Assembly (NCBI GenBank): GCA_036897095.1
Contig: JAYMSP010001525.1
Coordinates: forward strand, 1 to 31,263
Length of the DNA: 31,263 bases
Reading direction: 5' to 3'
Origin: Plantago elongata
Taxonomy: Eukaryota; Streptophyta; Magnoliopsida; Lamiales; Plantaginaceae
The notes under the pieces were generated by a model. It saw only the letters and a list, made by a program, of their open reading frames with translations, was not told the DNA's origin and ran no database searches. The first letter of the stretch is position 1. The number at the start of each line of letters is the position of its first letter. Made by a program: the position numbers and the translations under genes. Below are positions 18,333 through 29,986 of this stretch, piece by piece.

Positions 18333-20845
18333 ATGTCTCCTAGTGATGCTCCGGTTCTGAACCCCAGAATTATGAGAAATGGAAGAACAACATGATGTTG
18401 CATCCTGAAGCCATCAGTGATGAGATGATATATGTAATCAAAGAAAGACCCATCAAAATCAGACAGCTCAAACAAGTCATTGGAGTATCTGATGGTCGGC
18501 GAACCGCTGATAAGGATGCTGAAGGTAGTGACACTTCAACTAGTGATAATGGTCGTGTTGTTATTGGTCAGGTTGACTATGAAGACAAACCTCGTGAACT
18601 CTGGACATTGAAAGATGACAAGAGACACATGTTGGATGGTCAAGCTCGTAACATCATCATTCGATCGATAGTGCAAACCGTGGTGTGCTAAGATGGCAAA
18701 AGTTGCCTGACAATTGATTGAAGAAATCTGTGTCGAAACTGAGAAAACCAATGAAAACAAGTTCAAAATTCTAAAATTGAAATTCCAAAATTTCAAATAG
18801 GGTCTCACTAAAATTCTAGAAGAACTTAATTTTCGATTTACTACTCTAATGAGTGATATGGCTGCACTTAAGGAAATTATAGATATTCGAATTCTGAGAA
18901 GATGAAAACCATCGTCAGAAGTTTGAATCAGAATTGGGAACATACCCAATATTTCTATTTTAACTTGGGAATGCCACAAATCACGCCAGTGGAAATCTTT
19001 TCACATTTAGCCACTGTGAACTATGAGATAACCCAACGTGGTTTGACTGCAACTGAAAAGTTGCAAAGTGTAGCTCTAGTCACACAAGGTACTTCTGAAA
19101 AGAAGGATACCAAGGAAGTGTTTGAAGAAAAAGCTCTTGCTGTTCGACACACGAAGACATATGTGAGTCAAGAAATAGAAAGGAGAAAGGCAAAGGAGAA
19201 GCTGAAAAAGCATCTCGGCCCAAACGGTCATCAGTACAAGAACATTCAAATGAACAACTCTTTGAATAACCCTGCTCAAAAAGCTATTAGTACTGAAGTT
19301 GTTGAAATTGGAAATGACACCTGCTTCTATTGTCAGAAACCCAGTCACTTCAAACGTGATTGTCCTGCTTTCAATAAACTTAAGATGGGTGACAAAAAGG
19401 AGAGAAGAACTTTCAAGAGAACATAGAGGGCCTTGCTCACTGAAGAGAGAAAGAAGATCCGAATTTAACTTGATGCTCTTGATATTGAGTCAGAATCTTA
19501 CGATGAAGATTCAGATGACCCAAAATTACCATCACCAGATTTGTGCGGGATTACTCATGATGTAATCATCTTTAGCCAGAAGAAGAATGGCATGTGTGGA
19601 GTTGTTGAGATTGTAGGTCCCGACATCTCCAACATAGAAGAATGCCTTATGGCTGATGAGGTAATCAATACTTCACAATTCTTATTTTACGAAAATGATG
19701 ATGACGGCATCAAGAATTTGGAATTGGTCAAGAGTAAACTTAATAAATATGAGAGAGTATTCTTGGTTGTTGGATCTAAGACTAGGATTCTGAAAGAAAA
19801 TAAAGTAATCTTGAAAAAGAGGTTTCTAACCTGACCAACGTATCTGAGAGAAAGGACGCTGAAATAGCATCACTTAGGTCTCAGATATCGGAGAATGAAA
19901 GTTCTCATGATCTAGCCTTGAATGAGCTTAATCAGAAATTTAAGAAGCTTATATGAAAATGATGAACTCAGAAAGAAAGAGGTCTCCTTCAAATCATTTG
20001 TCAAAGATAGTGACACTCTCACGGAGGTTCAATCATATCTGGGGGACCCTTAAGAGAAAGGAGGACTTAGATTTGATGATCAATCAAGTAGCTCCACTTC
20101 TCTGAAAAAGAGTGATGGAAGGTTGACCTTTGTAAAAAGTCAACATAAAGGTTCCAATGAAACCTATAGCATTGGTCAGAAAGCTAAGGTTCTTGACAAA
20201 GGAAAGGCAGTTGCGACCAAACCTTTGAAAGAACAACAAATCCCAAAGAAACATGCGTAAAAGGTTTTTGAAAAGAAACATTATCCTCAAACTTGTGATC
20301 ATCCACAATGTTGTATTTCTAGGAAGGGAAGTATCGTTGGACTTGGTGTATTTCTCATTGTACCATTATGTGGATATAGGGATGATGCAGAAAATAGTAA
20401 GGCTACTGAAAATCGTGTTCAAAGAGCCAATGGTGCTCGAAATGGTATTGGCTATCGTGCTATCAGGGAGGTCCTCATGCAACAATATAAGGAAGGACAA
20501 GAACGATGGTGGAAAGCTAGAATTGCTTATATCAATTATCAGAAGTGGAAGCAACACCAAGCCACTGAAAAACTGAATGCCTGGGCTAGAAGAAACTTGA
20601 CCAGGAAGACTAAGATTGCTAAAAAGGAAACTCATAAACCTGACAAGTCTCTGAAGCGACCACGAGGAACACCAAAGAAAATTCCAAGAAGGAAAATCGA
20701 TCTTAGATCCGATGATTCATGAATTCCTCATTATGTTCCAGGTAGATAAAAACCTACTCGTAAGAGATTCATTCAAACATGGATTCCCACAGGAAGAACG
20801 TTTAATCTAAGTGGTTCTGTTTATGAGGCACAAACCTAACTCCTG
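18333..20845 (+). pseudogene. Copia-2 gag (long SIRE-like) with zinc knuckle, broken
   Basis: A likely start is ATG 18333 (MSPSDAPV), which frameshifts within 60 bases. The UBN2-like gag domain follows (NYEKWKNNMMLHPEAISDEM, DDKRHMLDGQARNIIIRSIV). A second part is 18902-19426 (TPVEIFSHLATVNYEITQRG). It contains a CX2CX4HX4C knuckle, CFYCQKPSHFKRDC, at 19322-19363, then TAG. The frame continues with an acidic stretch, a coiled coil (NLTNVSERKDAEIASLRSQI) and a basic tail (GQERWWKARIAYINYQKWKQ) to a TGA near 20720. Gag forms the particle and binds RNA. Stops at 18689, 19424, 19832 and elsewhere make it non-functional. It contains the CACTA-free version of the sequence interrupted in copia-1 at 20098-20172. 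Confidence 0.85.
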
Positions 20846-21099
20846 TTTCCTGTTTTGTGCATAACGCGTCTTGGACTAAGGCTCATTGGCTATTTGATTG
20901 TGGATGCGGGATGCACATGACAGGACACGAAGCAAACTTGGCCGATTATAAAGTATGTAATACTAGACCAAACATCAGGTTTGCTGGAGGAGAATTAAAT
21001 CCTTCTATAGAATTTGGCAACGTCAAATTGGGATCCCTTACAATCTCTGACATATTACATGTTAAAGGTTTGAAATATAATCTTCTGAGCATGAACTAG
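20846..21099 (+). pseudogene. Copia-2 aspartic protease, active-site serine changed
   Basis: The frame HNASWTKAHWLFDCGCGMHM matches the copia-1 protease. The active-site triplet is Asp-Cys-Gly (20896-20904) instead of Asp-Ser-Gly. It continues through FAGGELNPSIEFGNV and DILHVKGLKYNLLSM to TAG 21097-21099. The Ser/Thr of D(S/T)G is conserved across retropepsins, so activity is doubtful even before counting the stop. Confidence 0.85.
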
Positions 21100-22124
21100 T
21101 TTGCATATAGATGATATTCAGTGAAGATAAAATCGAAATTCTGCAAAGTGATTGACAAAGATTCAAAGCAGATAGTCTTGGTTGCTAGGCGGAAAGGAAG
21201 TCTATATGTCGCTGATTGGACATCTGCCACAACTGAAGAATGTCTCATGGTGAGTCAATCAGGTCACACTGAAGATCACTGGTTATGGCACAAGAGAATT
21301 AGTCACTTGAATTTCAAAACTCTGAACAACCTTGTCAATAAAGAGTTAGTGGTTGGATCACCTAAAATAACATTCAGAAAGGACGGTGTCTGCTCCAGGC
21401 ATTCATGTGTTAGACCACTCCAACTATTACATATGGATCTGTTTGAATCATCTGTAGCTAGTTATGCAGGCAAGAAGTATGGTGTTGTTGTTGTAGATGA
21501 CTTCTCTAGGTTTACCTCGGTTGTCTTATGAAACAAAAAATTGATGCTAGGGTGGAGATACCAAATTCTTTGAACATGCTTGAAGTCATGAAAAATGACA
21601 AGGTATCTGTAATCAGAACAAACCATGGTACTGAATTTGTCAACCAGTACATATATGAGTTTTGTACTTGCAAAGGTATACAACATCAACTCTCTTCTGT
21701 AAGGACACCACAACTAAATGGTGTTGCTGAAAGGAAGAATATGACCCTTAAATAAGATGCAGGGACAATGCTAGCTGACGCTGAAATAAGTGTAATTTAT
21801 TGGGTTGATGCTGTAAATACAACATGCTACACTCAGAACAAATGCTTGATAATCAAACACCATGACAAAACTCCTTATGGTCTTTTGGTTGGTAGACCCC
21901 CTAATTGCAAACATCTGAAAGTGTTTGGTTATAGATGTTTTGTTCTTAACAATGAAAAAGAATATTTGAGAACATTTCAACCAAAGGTAGATGAAGGTGT
22001 ATTTCTTGGTTATTCTATGAATAGCAAAGCCTACAGAGTATACCACAAGAGAACAAAGAAGATTGAAGAATCAGTTCATGTAGTATTCTATAAAGGAAGC
22101 AAGAAAATACCCCTTGATGAATAA
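21100..22124 (+). pseudogene. Copia-2 integrase, with internal deletion in zinc finger
   Basis: 21121-21531 is open. It holds KGSLYVADWTSATTEECLMV, then WHKRISHLNFKTLNNLV (the HH half of the zinc finger) and VCSRHSCVRPLQLLHMDLF. About 48 bp present in copia-1 (CQLGKQSKTSFKSKIK) is missing, which removes the second half of the CX2C pair. The core has MDLF and VVDDFSRFT, then a frameshift. IRTNHGTEFVNQY has Asn where the second catalytic Asp is expected. TPQLNGVAERKN holds the Glu. The C-terminal part, 21768-22124, is open (KTPYGLLVGRPPNCKHLKVF, GVFLGYSMNSKAYRV). This copy could not integrate DNA. Confidence 0.87.
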
Positions 22125-23660
22125 CTCTAAGACAGGTTCAAAGATCTTATGATTAAGGATTCTGAAGAAGAACCCTCAGAAAGGAGAAACTCAGTCATTA
22201 ATATAGAGGATGAGACTGACGAAGAAATGCATGATGTACCTAGTAACACCAGATGACTCTTAGATAATTTTCAATGAGAATTCTAGAAATGGAAACTGAG
22301 AATATTCATCATAGAGACCTTTCTTGGAATAACCCTTCTGAAAGTCGTGTTCCAGAAATCTCTCACACTGAACAAGTGTCTGATATTTACCGCACTTCTA
22401 GTGTACAAAATATCAATGATACTGAAAAAGTATGAAGTCATAATCGTAGTGATTCACATTCAGATCACGTAGATAGTGACCCAATTAGTTCAAATGGATT
22501 AGAGATCATCCTGCAAAGGATGTGATTTGTTCTATTGATCAAAGTGTTAGAACTAGGAGAGCAATCGCTGAAAATGCTGATTCTCTCTTTGGATGTTTTA
22601 TCTCAAACATTGAACTTAAAACTATTGAAGATGCACTAACGGATCAAGACTGGATCTCTGTAATGCAAGAAGAGTAGGATCAGTTGAGAGAAACAAGGCC
22701 TGGAAACTAGTTCCATTTGTAGAAGGAATATTTGTGATTGGAACTAAGTGGGTTTTCAGAAACAAAATGACTAAGTCTAGCGAAATAACCATAAACAAGG
22801 CTAGGTTGGTTGCCAATGAATTTACCCAGACTGAAGGCTTAGACTTTGATGAGCAGTTGCAAGATTGGATGCAATCAGACTATTTCTAGCCTTTACAGCT
22901 CATAATGACTTTAAAGTTTACCAATTGGATTGCAAGAGTGCATTTCTGAATGGTGAACTTGCAGAGAAAGTCTATATTTATCAACCACCAAGCTTTGAAA
23001 TTTCCTCAGAAAGTAGAATGGTCTATAAGTTACATAAAGCTCTATATGGTTTGAAACAGGCTCCAAGAGCATGGTATGACACTTGGCGAAATACCTTATG
23101 AACAGTATTTTTAAGAAAATTGAAGTTGATAAACTTTATTTACTTTAAATCATGAATGGATACTACTTTTAGTTCAAGTATATGTTGATGACATCATATT
23201 TGGTTCTAAAGACAATCAACTATGTGATGACTCTATAAATCTCATGAAGAGCAAATTTGAGATGAGCATGATGGAAGAATTGAACTATTTCCTAGGATTG
23301 TAAGTCAAGCAACTCAATGATGAAATATTTATTAGTCAAACAATGTATGGAAAGGATATGCTTAACAAGTTCAATCTAATCCTTTTGAAAAGAATGCTAA
23401 GATACCTATGAGCATAGGAGCCAAAAGGATATACTGATTCTGACAAGAGTGTTGAAGAACATAAGTATAGGAAGTTAATAGGTTAGTATTCTACCTAACT
23501 GCAAGCAGACCTGACATTCAATATGCAGTTGGTGTGTGTGCTAGATTTAAGACAAATTATATGCAATCACACGACAACATTGCTAAAAAAATATTAAGGT
23601 ATGTTAAAGGTACTGTATAAGTTGGACTGTGGTATCCAAAAGAAAAGTGGATTAAGTTTA
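22125..23660 (+). pseudogene. Copia-2 reverse transcriptase, broken
   Basis: 22125-22610 is the Ser/Glu-rich linker shared with copia-1. RT motifs follow: DQDWISVMQEE then a stop; VIGTKWVFRNKMTKS near 22735; and the 22865-23101 frame VYQLDCKSAFLNGELAEKVY with LHKALYGLKQAPRAWYDT. The catalytic YVDD is at 23181-23192 (VQVYVDDIIFGSK). Then come MMEELNYFLGL, YRKLIG and SRPDIQYAVGVCARF. The order and motifs are those of Ty1/copia RT (RVT_2). Many stops and frameshifts are present, for example tag 22676-22678 and taa 23302-23304. Confidence 0.9.
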
Positions 23661-24081
23661 GTTGGCTACTCAGATGCTGACTATGCTGGATGAATGCTTC
23701 ATAGGAAAAGTATTTCAGGAACTTGTCAGTTTTTAGGCACTAGACTTATCTCATGATTTAGCAAGAAGCAAAACTCAAATACTACTTCTACCACATAGGC
23801 TGAATATATTGATGCTGGTTGTTGTGCTACTCAAATTTTATGGATACAACAACAACTCGGAGACTATGGACTCAACGAAGAGAAAACTCCCATTCCGTGA
23901 CAACACAAGTGCTATTGCGATTACCCAGAATCCCAAGTTTCATGCTAGAACTAAGCACATTGATGTTAAGCACCACTTCATCAGAGACCATGTTGAGAAA
24001 GACAATATAGAGATTCTAAAGGTTAGTACTGAAGATCAGCTTGCAGATATCTTCACTGCCACTCTCGTAGTATATTTTTAA
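23661..24081 (+). pseudogene. Copia-2 RNase H
   Basis: The block starts GYSDADYAG then TGA at 23691-23693. The SDADYAG motif carries a catalytic Asp. It continues SGTCQFLGTRLIS, AEYIDAGCCATQILWIQQQL, DNTSAIAITQNP and HARTKHIDVKHHFIRDHV, with STEDQLADIFT, to TAA 24079-24081. This is the typical C-terminal RNase H of Ty1/copia pol, which removes RNA from the RNA:DNA hybrid. The last part (23890-24081) is open; several stops precede it. Confidence 0.88.
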
Positions 24082-24759
24082 CCTCAAGACATAGTCTTGT
24101 GTTAATGGAGTTGCCGCAGAACCGAAATGTTCTAAATCTCTAAACGAGTATTTAAGAATTAGAGAAAAAGGAAACAAATTTCTGAAACGAGTATTCAGAT
24201 AACCAATATGAAAAGAAGGGATGCAAAGGTTTTTGAGATATGTGACACAGGAAGCCTAAGGTTTTCTGGAAAAAGGAATCCAGAGAGGCTAGTTGGTATA
24301 TAGTCCATATTATATAAAACTAGAACTTAAATACTATGGACAGGCCAATATCCAGTGGAAATTTCTGAAAGGGGAACTTAGAAAACCATTTAAGTCATGA
24401 AGTATGGGGAACAAATAGTCCTACAAGTACATATTGAAAGTCAAAAATGTCTTGGGTTTTGTGTTTTTACCATTTTTATGTTAAGTAAGATAAAACAAGA
24501 CTTGCTCTCTAAATGATAAGACCAAAAGTTGTGTTCTCTCACACTAACAACGAATTATGGATATGTACTGCCAAAATTCATTAAATGGACACGGGAAAAA
24601 TTGTTGATTGATATCATTACAAAGATATTCAACCATAGCCCTTGATGAATAAACGTTTGATCTCAATGGGTGAGATTAAATCTCGGCAAGTATTGCCTGT
24701 TGCAAATACAGTCATGGCCCACTAAGCATTAAATGAAAAGTAGAAACATATACGATACC
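24082..24759. other. Copia-2 sequence downstream of pol, no gene recognised
   Basis: The sequence follows RNase H directly and stops at the gypsy LTR. It has no long ORF or recognisable motif. It may be the untranslated start of the extra 3' ORF region, but I see no match to the copia-1 exon blocks. Confidence 0.5.
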
Positions 24760-25540
24760 TGTAAGGTCCGTAAAATTTTCGACTTTTAGTAGCTGAATAA
24801 AATATTAATTTTAATAATTTATACGTGTAGAAATATTTCGTAAATAGGTTAGGTTGAATTTCGTATTTTAATGTCGAGCGGATTCAACGTTAAATTAGAA
24901 CTAGATACCTAATAAAATAATATTATAATAAATTAATTATTTTATTTTACCGACACCTCGAAAATAACTCAATAAATGTTCGGGAATTGGTTTGGTATTT
25001 TTCTGGAATTTATTTACGAGTCATTCGGTAGCCAAAACGAATTAGGATATATAATCACCAAAAGACTAGAATACCATTAATTGCCAAAACGCTACTTCTT
25101 CAGCCCAGGGGAAAAATCATCATTTTGCCCCAATCTACCTTCTTCTCCAGGCTGCTGATCGGGAATGAGGAAAGAAAAACGCAGCAGGCTGCTCACTCAG
25201 CCGATCGACACTCCGCCTTGCCAAATTGGACTACTCAGTCGGATCCGTATAGGCACGCCACCTCGGATTGTCTCATGCCAGCCACCGGACCCCCGTGTCA
25301 ACCTCACGCACACCACACGCCGCCGCAATTTTGCCCAAATCAGCCCGTTTCCTATACAAGCCACCGGCTAAATTGGCACATGGCTACCACACGCCACCTC
25401 GAGCAGCCGAATGCGCGTGGAAAGGGAGGAGGAAACCGAGCCACGGAGTGGCTACGTCAACAGAAATGAATGGCGGAGAATGAAGCAACGTGGTTTGTTC
25501 TTCCACCGTGATTTCACCACCGCCTCCTCTCGAATCCGGC

Positions 25541-25548
25541 TATAAATA
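25541..25548 (+). promoter_or_regulatory. TATA box of gypsy LTR
   Basis: The sequence ggcTATAAATAGcc is followed 20-60 bases later by a CT-rich stretch (ctctctctccctctctc), a common plant transcription-start context. It would put U3 at about 24760-25575, leaving roughly 2.6 kb of R-U5. Confidence 0.7.
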
Positions 25549-25920
25549 GCCATCACCCCCTTCAGTTTTTCTTGCTCATCACCCCTGCTCTCTCTCCCTC
25601 TCTCATTTCTGCAATTTCCCCTCTCTCCAGCCTCGGTTTTCGATTTTCCGATCGAACTCCGTCCACCTGCCGCCCTTCTCCGGCGAGCAACCACCCCCCT
25701 TCGACAGACTGTCGAACAACCTAAACCCGGAACAGAGTCGTTAACTCGACCGAAATCCGGTAAACGCTCGAATTCGATATAAATCGAATTATCGCGTTTT
25801 AGTTAATTTTTGTTCGTGTGTTACGTGCATTCGTTGCTTTGTGTGGCTTGTGCCTGGCTGCTCGAATTACGCCGTTACTCTGCCCGTCGCTAGACGAGCA
25901 TTCGATTAGTTTCACGATGT

Positions 25921-26560
25921 TTATTATTATTTTATCGCTAATTACGTTCGTTAGTAGTTAATGTAATTATGTCATCGTTAATTAGTTAACTGATCTTGTC
26001 GATTAGTTTAATTAATCGTCTAATTTAAATTGTTAAATTTTAGTCGTTAATTAATGACATGCTAATCATCGTCGTAATAGATAATTAGTTGTCATTAATT
26101 AGCTTAATTAATTATTAAATTAATGATTAATCAGTTTTAATCCGTAATTAACTAGTGCTAAGTAATCATGATTAATGTTAATTATGATTAAGTTAATAAC
26201 GATTAAGCTCTATTAACGGTTAACCAGGTTAATTATTAACGCTAAGCTCTAATTAATGAGCTAGGTAATTACGCTAAAACCGGTTAAGGTAATTATGTTA
26301 AGTGAATTACTGTTCGTAAATTAATACTAGTAAATTAAATAGCTGATACGACGTTTAGTCGCTAGTTGACTGGTCTTAATTAATTATTAAACCAATCATG
26401 ATTAGTCCTAATTTATTACGATTAAGAATTAACTAACTAAGCTGCTGACGGTTAAAGTTTAAATCAGCGGTTAGCCGGATTAATAATTATAAGCAACAAG
26501 TTAGATAATTATGATCACTACTCACAGCTAATTAAAGTAAGTACTGTTCATAAAATGAAC
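25921..26560. repeat. TTAAT(T)-rich low-complexity domain in gypsy LTR
   Basis: About 640 bases are dominated by irregular variants of TTAATTA, GATTAA and GTTAAT on both strands, interspersed with CG-containing words (taacggtt, gacgtt). No strict period is visible. Confidence 0.65.
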
Positions 26561-28005
26561 CCGGCTAAGTAAATTAAATAGGTACCTGTTGAACCAAATA
26601 ATTAATGCGACGTTTTGATAACTGAGTCGTTGAATGGAATAAAGAAAAATATTAGCTACCCGACATTAAACCTTATTACTATCTGTTTATCAGGATTACT
26701 TGAAACTTCTGAGCTAGCAAATCTCAACGGTGAGTGACTACTGGCTTTCGGCATCCGGCCCTGGGAAAGTTTGTTATCATTTATCCCTTTCATACTTGTG
26801 TTTGTTCCTGTTTGCGTACCTGTCTCCATATGATCCTTTCGTACTTGTACCCTGTAATTTCCTTCCGCACTTGTTAGATAATTTTACTTAGGAATCCTTT
26901 ACGTGTAGGATATTTTATTTCCCCAATTCCTGACTCGTAGGGATTCTCGAATATCGTCTACGTACCCTGACTTCGACCTAGGATTCTAACTTATCATTAA
27001 TCTGCACTTAGCAGACATACTCGCCTCGCCTGGACATTTATTGCTCCAATCGCTGTATCTGTAGTAACCCGACTTAGTTCCCTAATTCATCGCGTGTACC
27101 GAAACCCTGTATCACTTCCGGTTACTGTATTCACTCCTGATTGATAATCAGGTAACGGACTATTAAGAGTCCCGTAGTTGACCTGTATTTAGAATTACCG
27201 ACGTGTATTGACGTGAATCGCTACTGTTCCAGTTATTGAGTGTTGAGTGCACTCTGAAAGTGCTCTTACTGTTTCAAGTGACCGTGTACTCCAGTGACAT
27301 TGTACTTTGAAAATGTTTTCCTGTTCTTAAGTGTTGAAGTGACTGCGTACTCTAAAACTCTTACTGTTCTTGCATTCCGGATCTACATGCATTGCACGAA
27401 AACTATTTTTCCTGAAATAGCAACCACATACTGTTTTGAAATAACTTGAGAAACCGTCGTGGTCGACTTGTTCGACATAAGTGATATAGCGATCTGCATC
27501 GCTATCTTTTCGGGTTAGTGCGTGCATGAAGGACTATTCAAACGGTCCCGTTTGTGGGTTGCGACGGGTAGTGCCTGTCATAAAGCAACTTAGGCGAGGT
27601 AACGCCTCGAATTTTGTTATTTGACCGATACCTGATCAGTTCGGTCCAGCCCAAGATAGTTACTATTCCAGTGCTTTGAATCTAGCACCTTTCATGTGCT
27701 ATGATTGTGAGTGCGTGTTACGGTTTTCCCTATTTTTAAAAGTGCCTGACTAACGTTTTCTGGTGGTTGCTGTACTGTTGCATTCATTCTCGTTTTCATG
27801 CATGCCTGATTATCCTCACTGAGTCTTCGTGAGTGACGCTCTCCCTTTTTCAATAATCCTGCTTTCCCAGATCTTAAACATGAAGTGAGGACTGGGTAGC
27901 CAGCTAGAGACGAACGTCACGGATTTCCGCTGCTAATCTATTACACATAAGTGTGTTCCGATTTTTCAATTACCAGTGCATGACATTGTAACCGATAGTA
28001 TTTTG

Positions 28006-28095
28006 ATATATATATATATGTATATATATATGTATATATATATATGTATATATATATATATGTATATATATATAGTGTATATATATATATATATG

Positions 28096-28126
<31 letters not shown>

Positions 28127-28127
28127 A
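28006..28127. repeat. (TA)n/(TG)n microsatellite in gypsy LTR
   Basis: A TATATATATG-type imperfect repeat is followed by about 11 GT units. It is about 120 bp here, but only a short TA run occurs at the matching place in the second LTR (31173-31188). Confidence 0.95.
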
Positions 28128-28178
28128 TTTTATTCGGCACAACCCTTGACGTCCGGACCAGATCTGGGGCGCTACAAT

Positions 28179-28190
28179 TGGTATCAGAGC
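28179..28190 (+). other. Primer binding site of gypsy element
   Basis: TGGTATCAGAGC starts two bases after the LTR end. It is a perfect copy of the tRNA-iMet-complementary PBS used by many plant LTR retrotransposons. The following 28191-28394 is leader without a recognised gene. Confidence 0.92.
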
Positions 28191-28394
28191 CCCGTTCGGA
28201 CCAATAGGATTGTGACCAACTCCTATAATATTGTCTAAAGTGGGGGAGGGGAGAGACACATAGTTACGCTATTATGGTAATTACTGACTTCGACAGATAG
28301 ACGAACCTATTCTGTAACAGTTGTGTAGCCCTGAGTGAACAAACTTAGGATTAAGTAATAATTGTGACCTTTAAATCCACTTAATTACAGCATC

Positions 28395-29465
28395 ATGGCT
28401 GAGCAAGAACCCCTAATTCTCGGAAATAGCAACCCACCGTCACCCCTTCCAAACGAACCTCCGCCGGTGGAAGAGCCTCCTGGTACCGAACCATCTTCTT
28501 TTCCCCAGAATCCAGAGATGGCAGCTTTTTGGAGACAAATGACGCTGCAATTAAAGGGATTCCAGTCTACCGAAGGACAGTCATTGGTTTCAGAAGACGA
28601 CCGCCTTATGCAACGGTTTCTGAGTTATGAGCCTCCCACCTTCTATGGAGAGGCTGATGATGTTAAAGCCGAGCAATTTATAAAGGGAATGGAGAAAATC
28701 TTTGCAGTGCTCCGTTATACCGACGAACAACGAGTTCGGTATGCATCATATAAGTTGATAGGAACTGCAGAAGACTGGTGGGATTTGATCAGTCGCATCT
28801 GGGAAAAGAGGGGAGTTGACTGGACCTGGAGTTCGTTTGTGCAAGAGTTCACTAAGAAGTTTATTCCCAAGGTTATCAGACGGGAACGTGAAAAGGCATT
28901 CTTAAGCCTGACGCAAGGAAGTCGGTCTGTAGCAGTCTACGAGGCAGAGTTTTCGCGACTGCTGAAGTATGTGTCCTACGTAATGGACGATGAAGAAAGA
29001 AAGATCACCCAGTTTGTAGATGGGTTGAAGACTGAAATAGGATGGATAATGCTAGGAAAGCATTATCTGGACTATGAAACCGCAGTAGCGAAAGCGATGG
29101 TTATTGAATCTGGCGTCAAGAGTCTACGCCAGAAAGAAGGACAGGAAAAATCCAGGCTGTTGGAACAGCATAATTTTGACAAGAACCGGAAACGAATTTT
29201 CAATGAAGATCCCGCACAGAAGCAAGCAACTCCCCCCGGGGTTGAGCCTGACCGCCAGCATCAGCCACCAAAAACCTCTGCGAAAATCACCTGCCATTTT
29301 TGTGGTAAGCCGGACCATACCGAGGCACAATGCTAGCGAAGGAACGGACGTTGCTTGAAGTGCGGAAGTGATCAACACCGTTTGCTGGCATGTCCGTTTA
29401 TTACCCAACCAGAAGCAACCTCTAGGAATTCTCATCCCAGTGCCCCACCTTCTAAAAATAAGTAA
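28395..29465 (+). pseudogene. Gypsy gag (Retrotrans_gag, two zinc knuckles), one internal TAG
   Basis: ATG 28395 (context catcATGG) opens 313 codons to TAG 29334-29336. The same frame then stays open to TAA 29463-29465, 355 codons in total. Residues 1-45 are proline-rich. The Retrotrans_gag domain spans about residues 75-240 (FYGEADDVKAEQFIKGMEKI; WWDLI; W.SFVQEFTKKFIP; FVDGLKTEI). Two CX2CX4HX4C knuckles follow: CHFCGKPDHTEAQC just before the TAG and CLKCGSDQHRLLAC just after it. Gag builds the particle and the knuckles bind genomic RNA. The single break falls exactly between the knuckles. No pol follows, so mobilisation would need proteins from another copy. It is by far the best-preserved ORF in the window. 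Confidence 0.93.
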
Positions 29466-29860
29466 ATAACTAGTATATTGTAAGCTTGTCTATATCAATA
29501 TAATTCATGTTCCTGAATTTTATGAAATATTTTGCCTGCCGCTCTTTAATATTATCCTGTAATCTCCAATACATTAGTGCCTGGTATAAGATATTGAGGA
29601 TTGTTTACCCTACCAAAGGGTCCAATTTTCCTTAAGGTGATCTTAAGATTAGTAATATGTACATTATGTAATCCTCGACTGTCGAATCAAGCAAAACTTT
29701 TTCAGGAAAGCCAACTACTATTTGAAGCTTCTATTTTACCCGAACCCGAATAATACCTACAACTAAGACATAAGTGCTCAAGGCATGAGTGCCAAGCTTA
29801 TAGCTATTCGAATTGTTGCAAGGATCGCAACAAAAATTTAGCATTGTTGTTTCCCCACAA
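29466..29860. other. Gypsy internal stretch where pol should be; no gene recognised
   Basis: AT-rich sequence with no protease, RT or integrase motifs in any frame I could read. It is either spacer or a remnant left by the deletion of pol. Confidence 0.5.
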
Positions 29861-29986
29861 CCGATGGACCATCAGAAAGAACTCAGGAACAAACAGATTC
29901 CTGTAGTTAAAATTCTCTGGTGGAATCATACCCTTGAAGACACCAAATGGGAAAAGAAAACTAAGATGCGATAGAGATACCCCTAC
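29861..29986 (+). pseudogene. C-terminal scrap of gypsy pol (after integrase)
   Basis: The frame reads HQKELRNKQIPVVKILWWNH, then LEDTKWEKKTKMR, a TAG at 29972-29974, and RYPYL. This matches the extreme end of chromovirus/Tekay-type polyproteins, where a LRNK..P.VKVLW..H..EE.TWE...DMR..YP pattern precedes the stop. At about 29987 the sequence switches directly to mid-LTR sequence, so the natural stop region, polypurine tract and LTR start are missing. Confidence 0.8.

Larger units (their letters stand above)
16799..24759 (+). mobile_element. Copia-2, Ty1/copia SIRE-like retrotransposon, interrupted at its 3' side
   Basis: It has a 5' LTR, PBS, long gag with zinc knuckle, protease, integrase, RT and RNase H in Ty1/copia order on +. 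It then runs into the gypsy LTR at 24760. The 3' part (the extra ORF expected by analogy with copia-1, PPT and 3' LTR) would lie beyond the window. The 5' flank is gypsy integrase; the candidate 5-bp target copy is gtcta at 16794-16798. Confidence 0.9.
24760..28176 (+). repeat. Gypsy 5' LTR (3,417 bp)
   Basis: It starts TGTAAGGTCCGTAAAATTTT and ends GGGGCGCTACA just before the PBS. Its start recurs at 31189 and its segment 26824-28017 recurs at 29987-31188 with about 96% identity over the 300 bases I compared by eye. It contains a GC-rich stretch (25150-25480), a TATA box at 25541, a pyrimidine-rich leader, a TTAAT-rich domain (25921-26560) and a TA/TG microsatellite near the 3' end. Small ORFs inside it show no motif and are not annotated. 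Confidence 0.92.

Noticed and set aside
18167-18979. Minus-strand open frames of 102 and 147 codons
   Set aside because: They are antisense to the copia-2 LTR end and gag domain, which are supported by motifs on the plus strand.
25125-25694. Several overlapping GC-rich open frames on both strands
   Set aside because: They lie in the LTR U3 region near the TATA box. They are open mainly because of GC-rich composition and carry no domain or conserved motif.
28179-28190. Possible tRNA gene suggested by the tRNA-Met-like sequence
   Set aside because: Only the 12-base primer-binding complement is present directly after the LTR; there is no cloverleaf.
27966-28259. Open frames on both strands rich in Ile/Tyr/Val/His/Thr
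   Set aside because: They are translations of the TA/TG microsatellite at 28006-28127.
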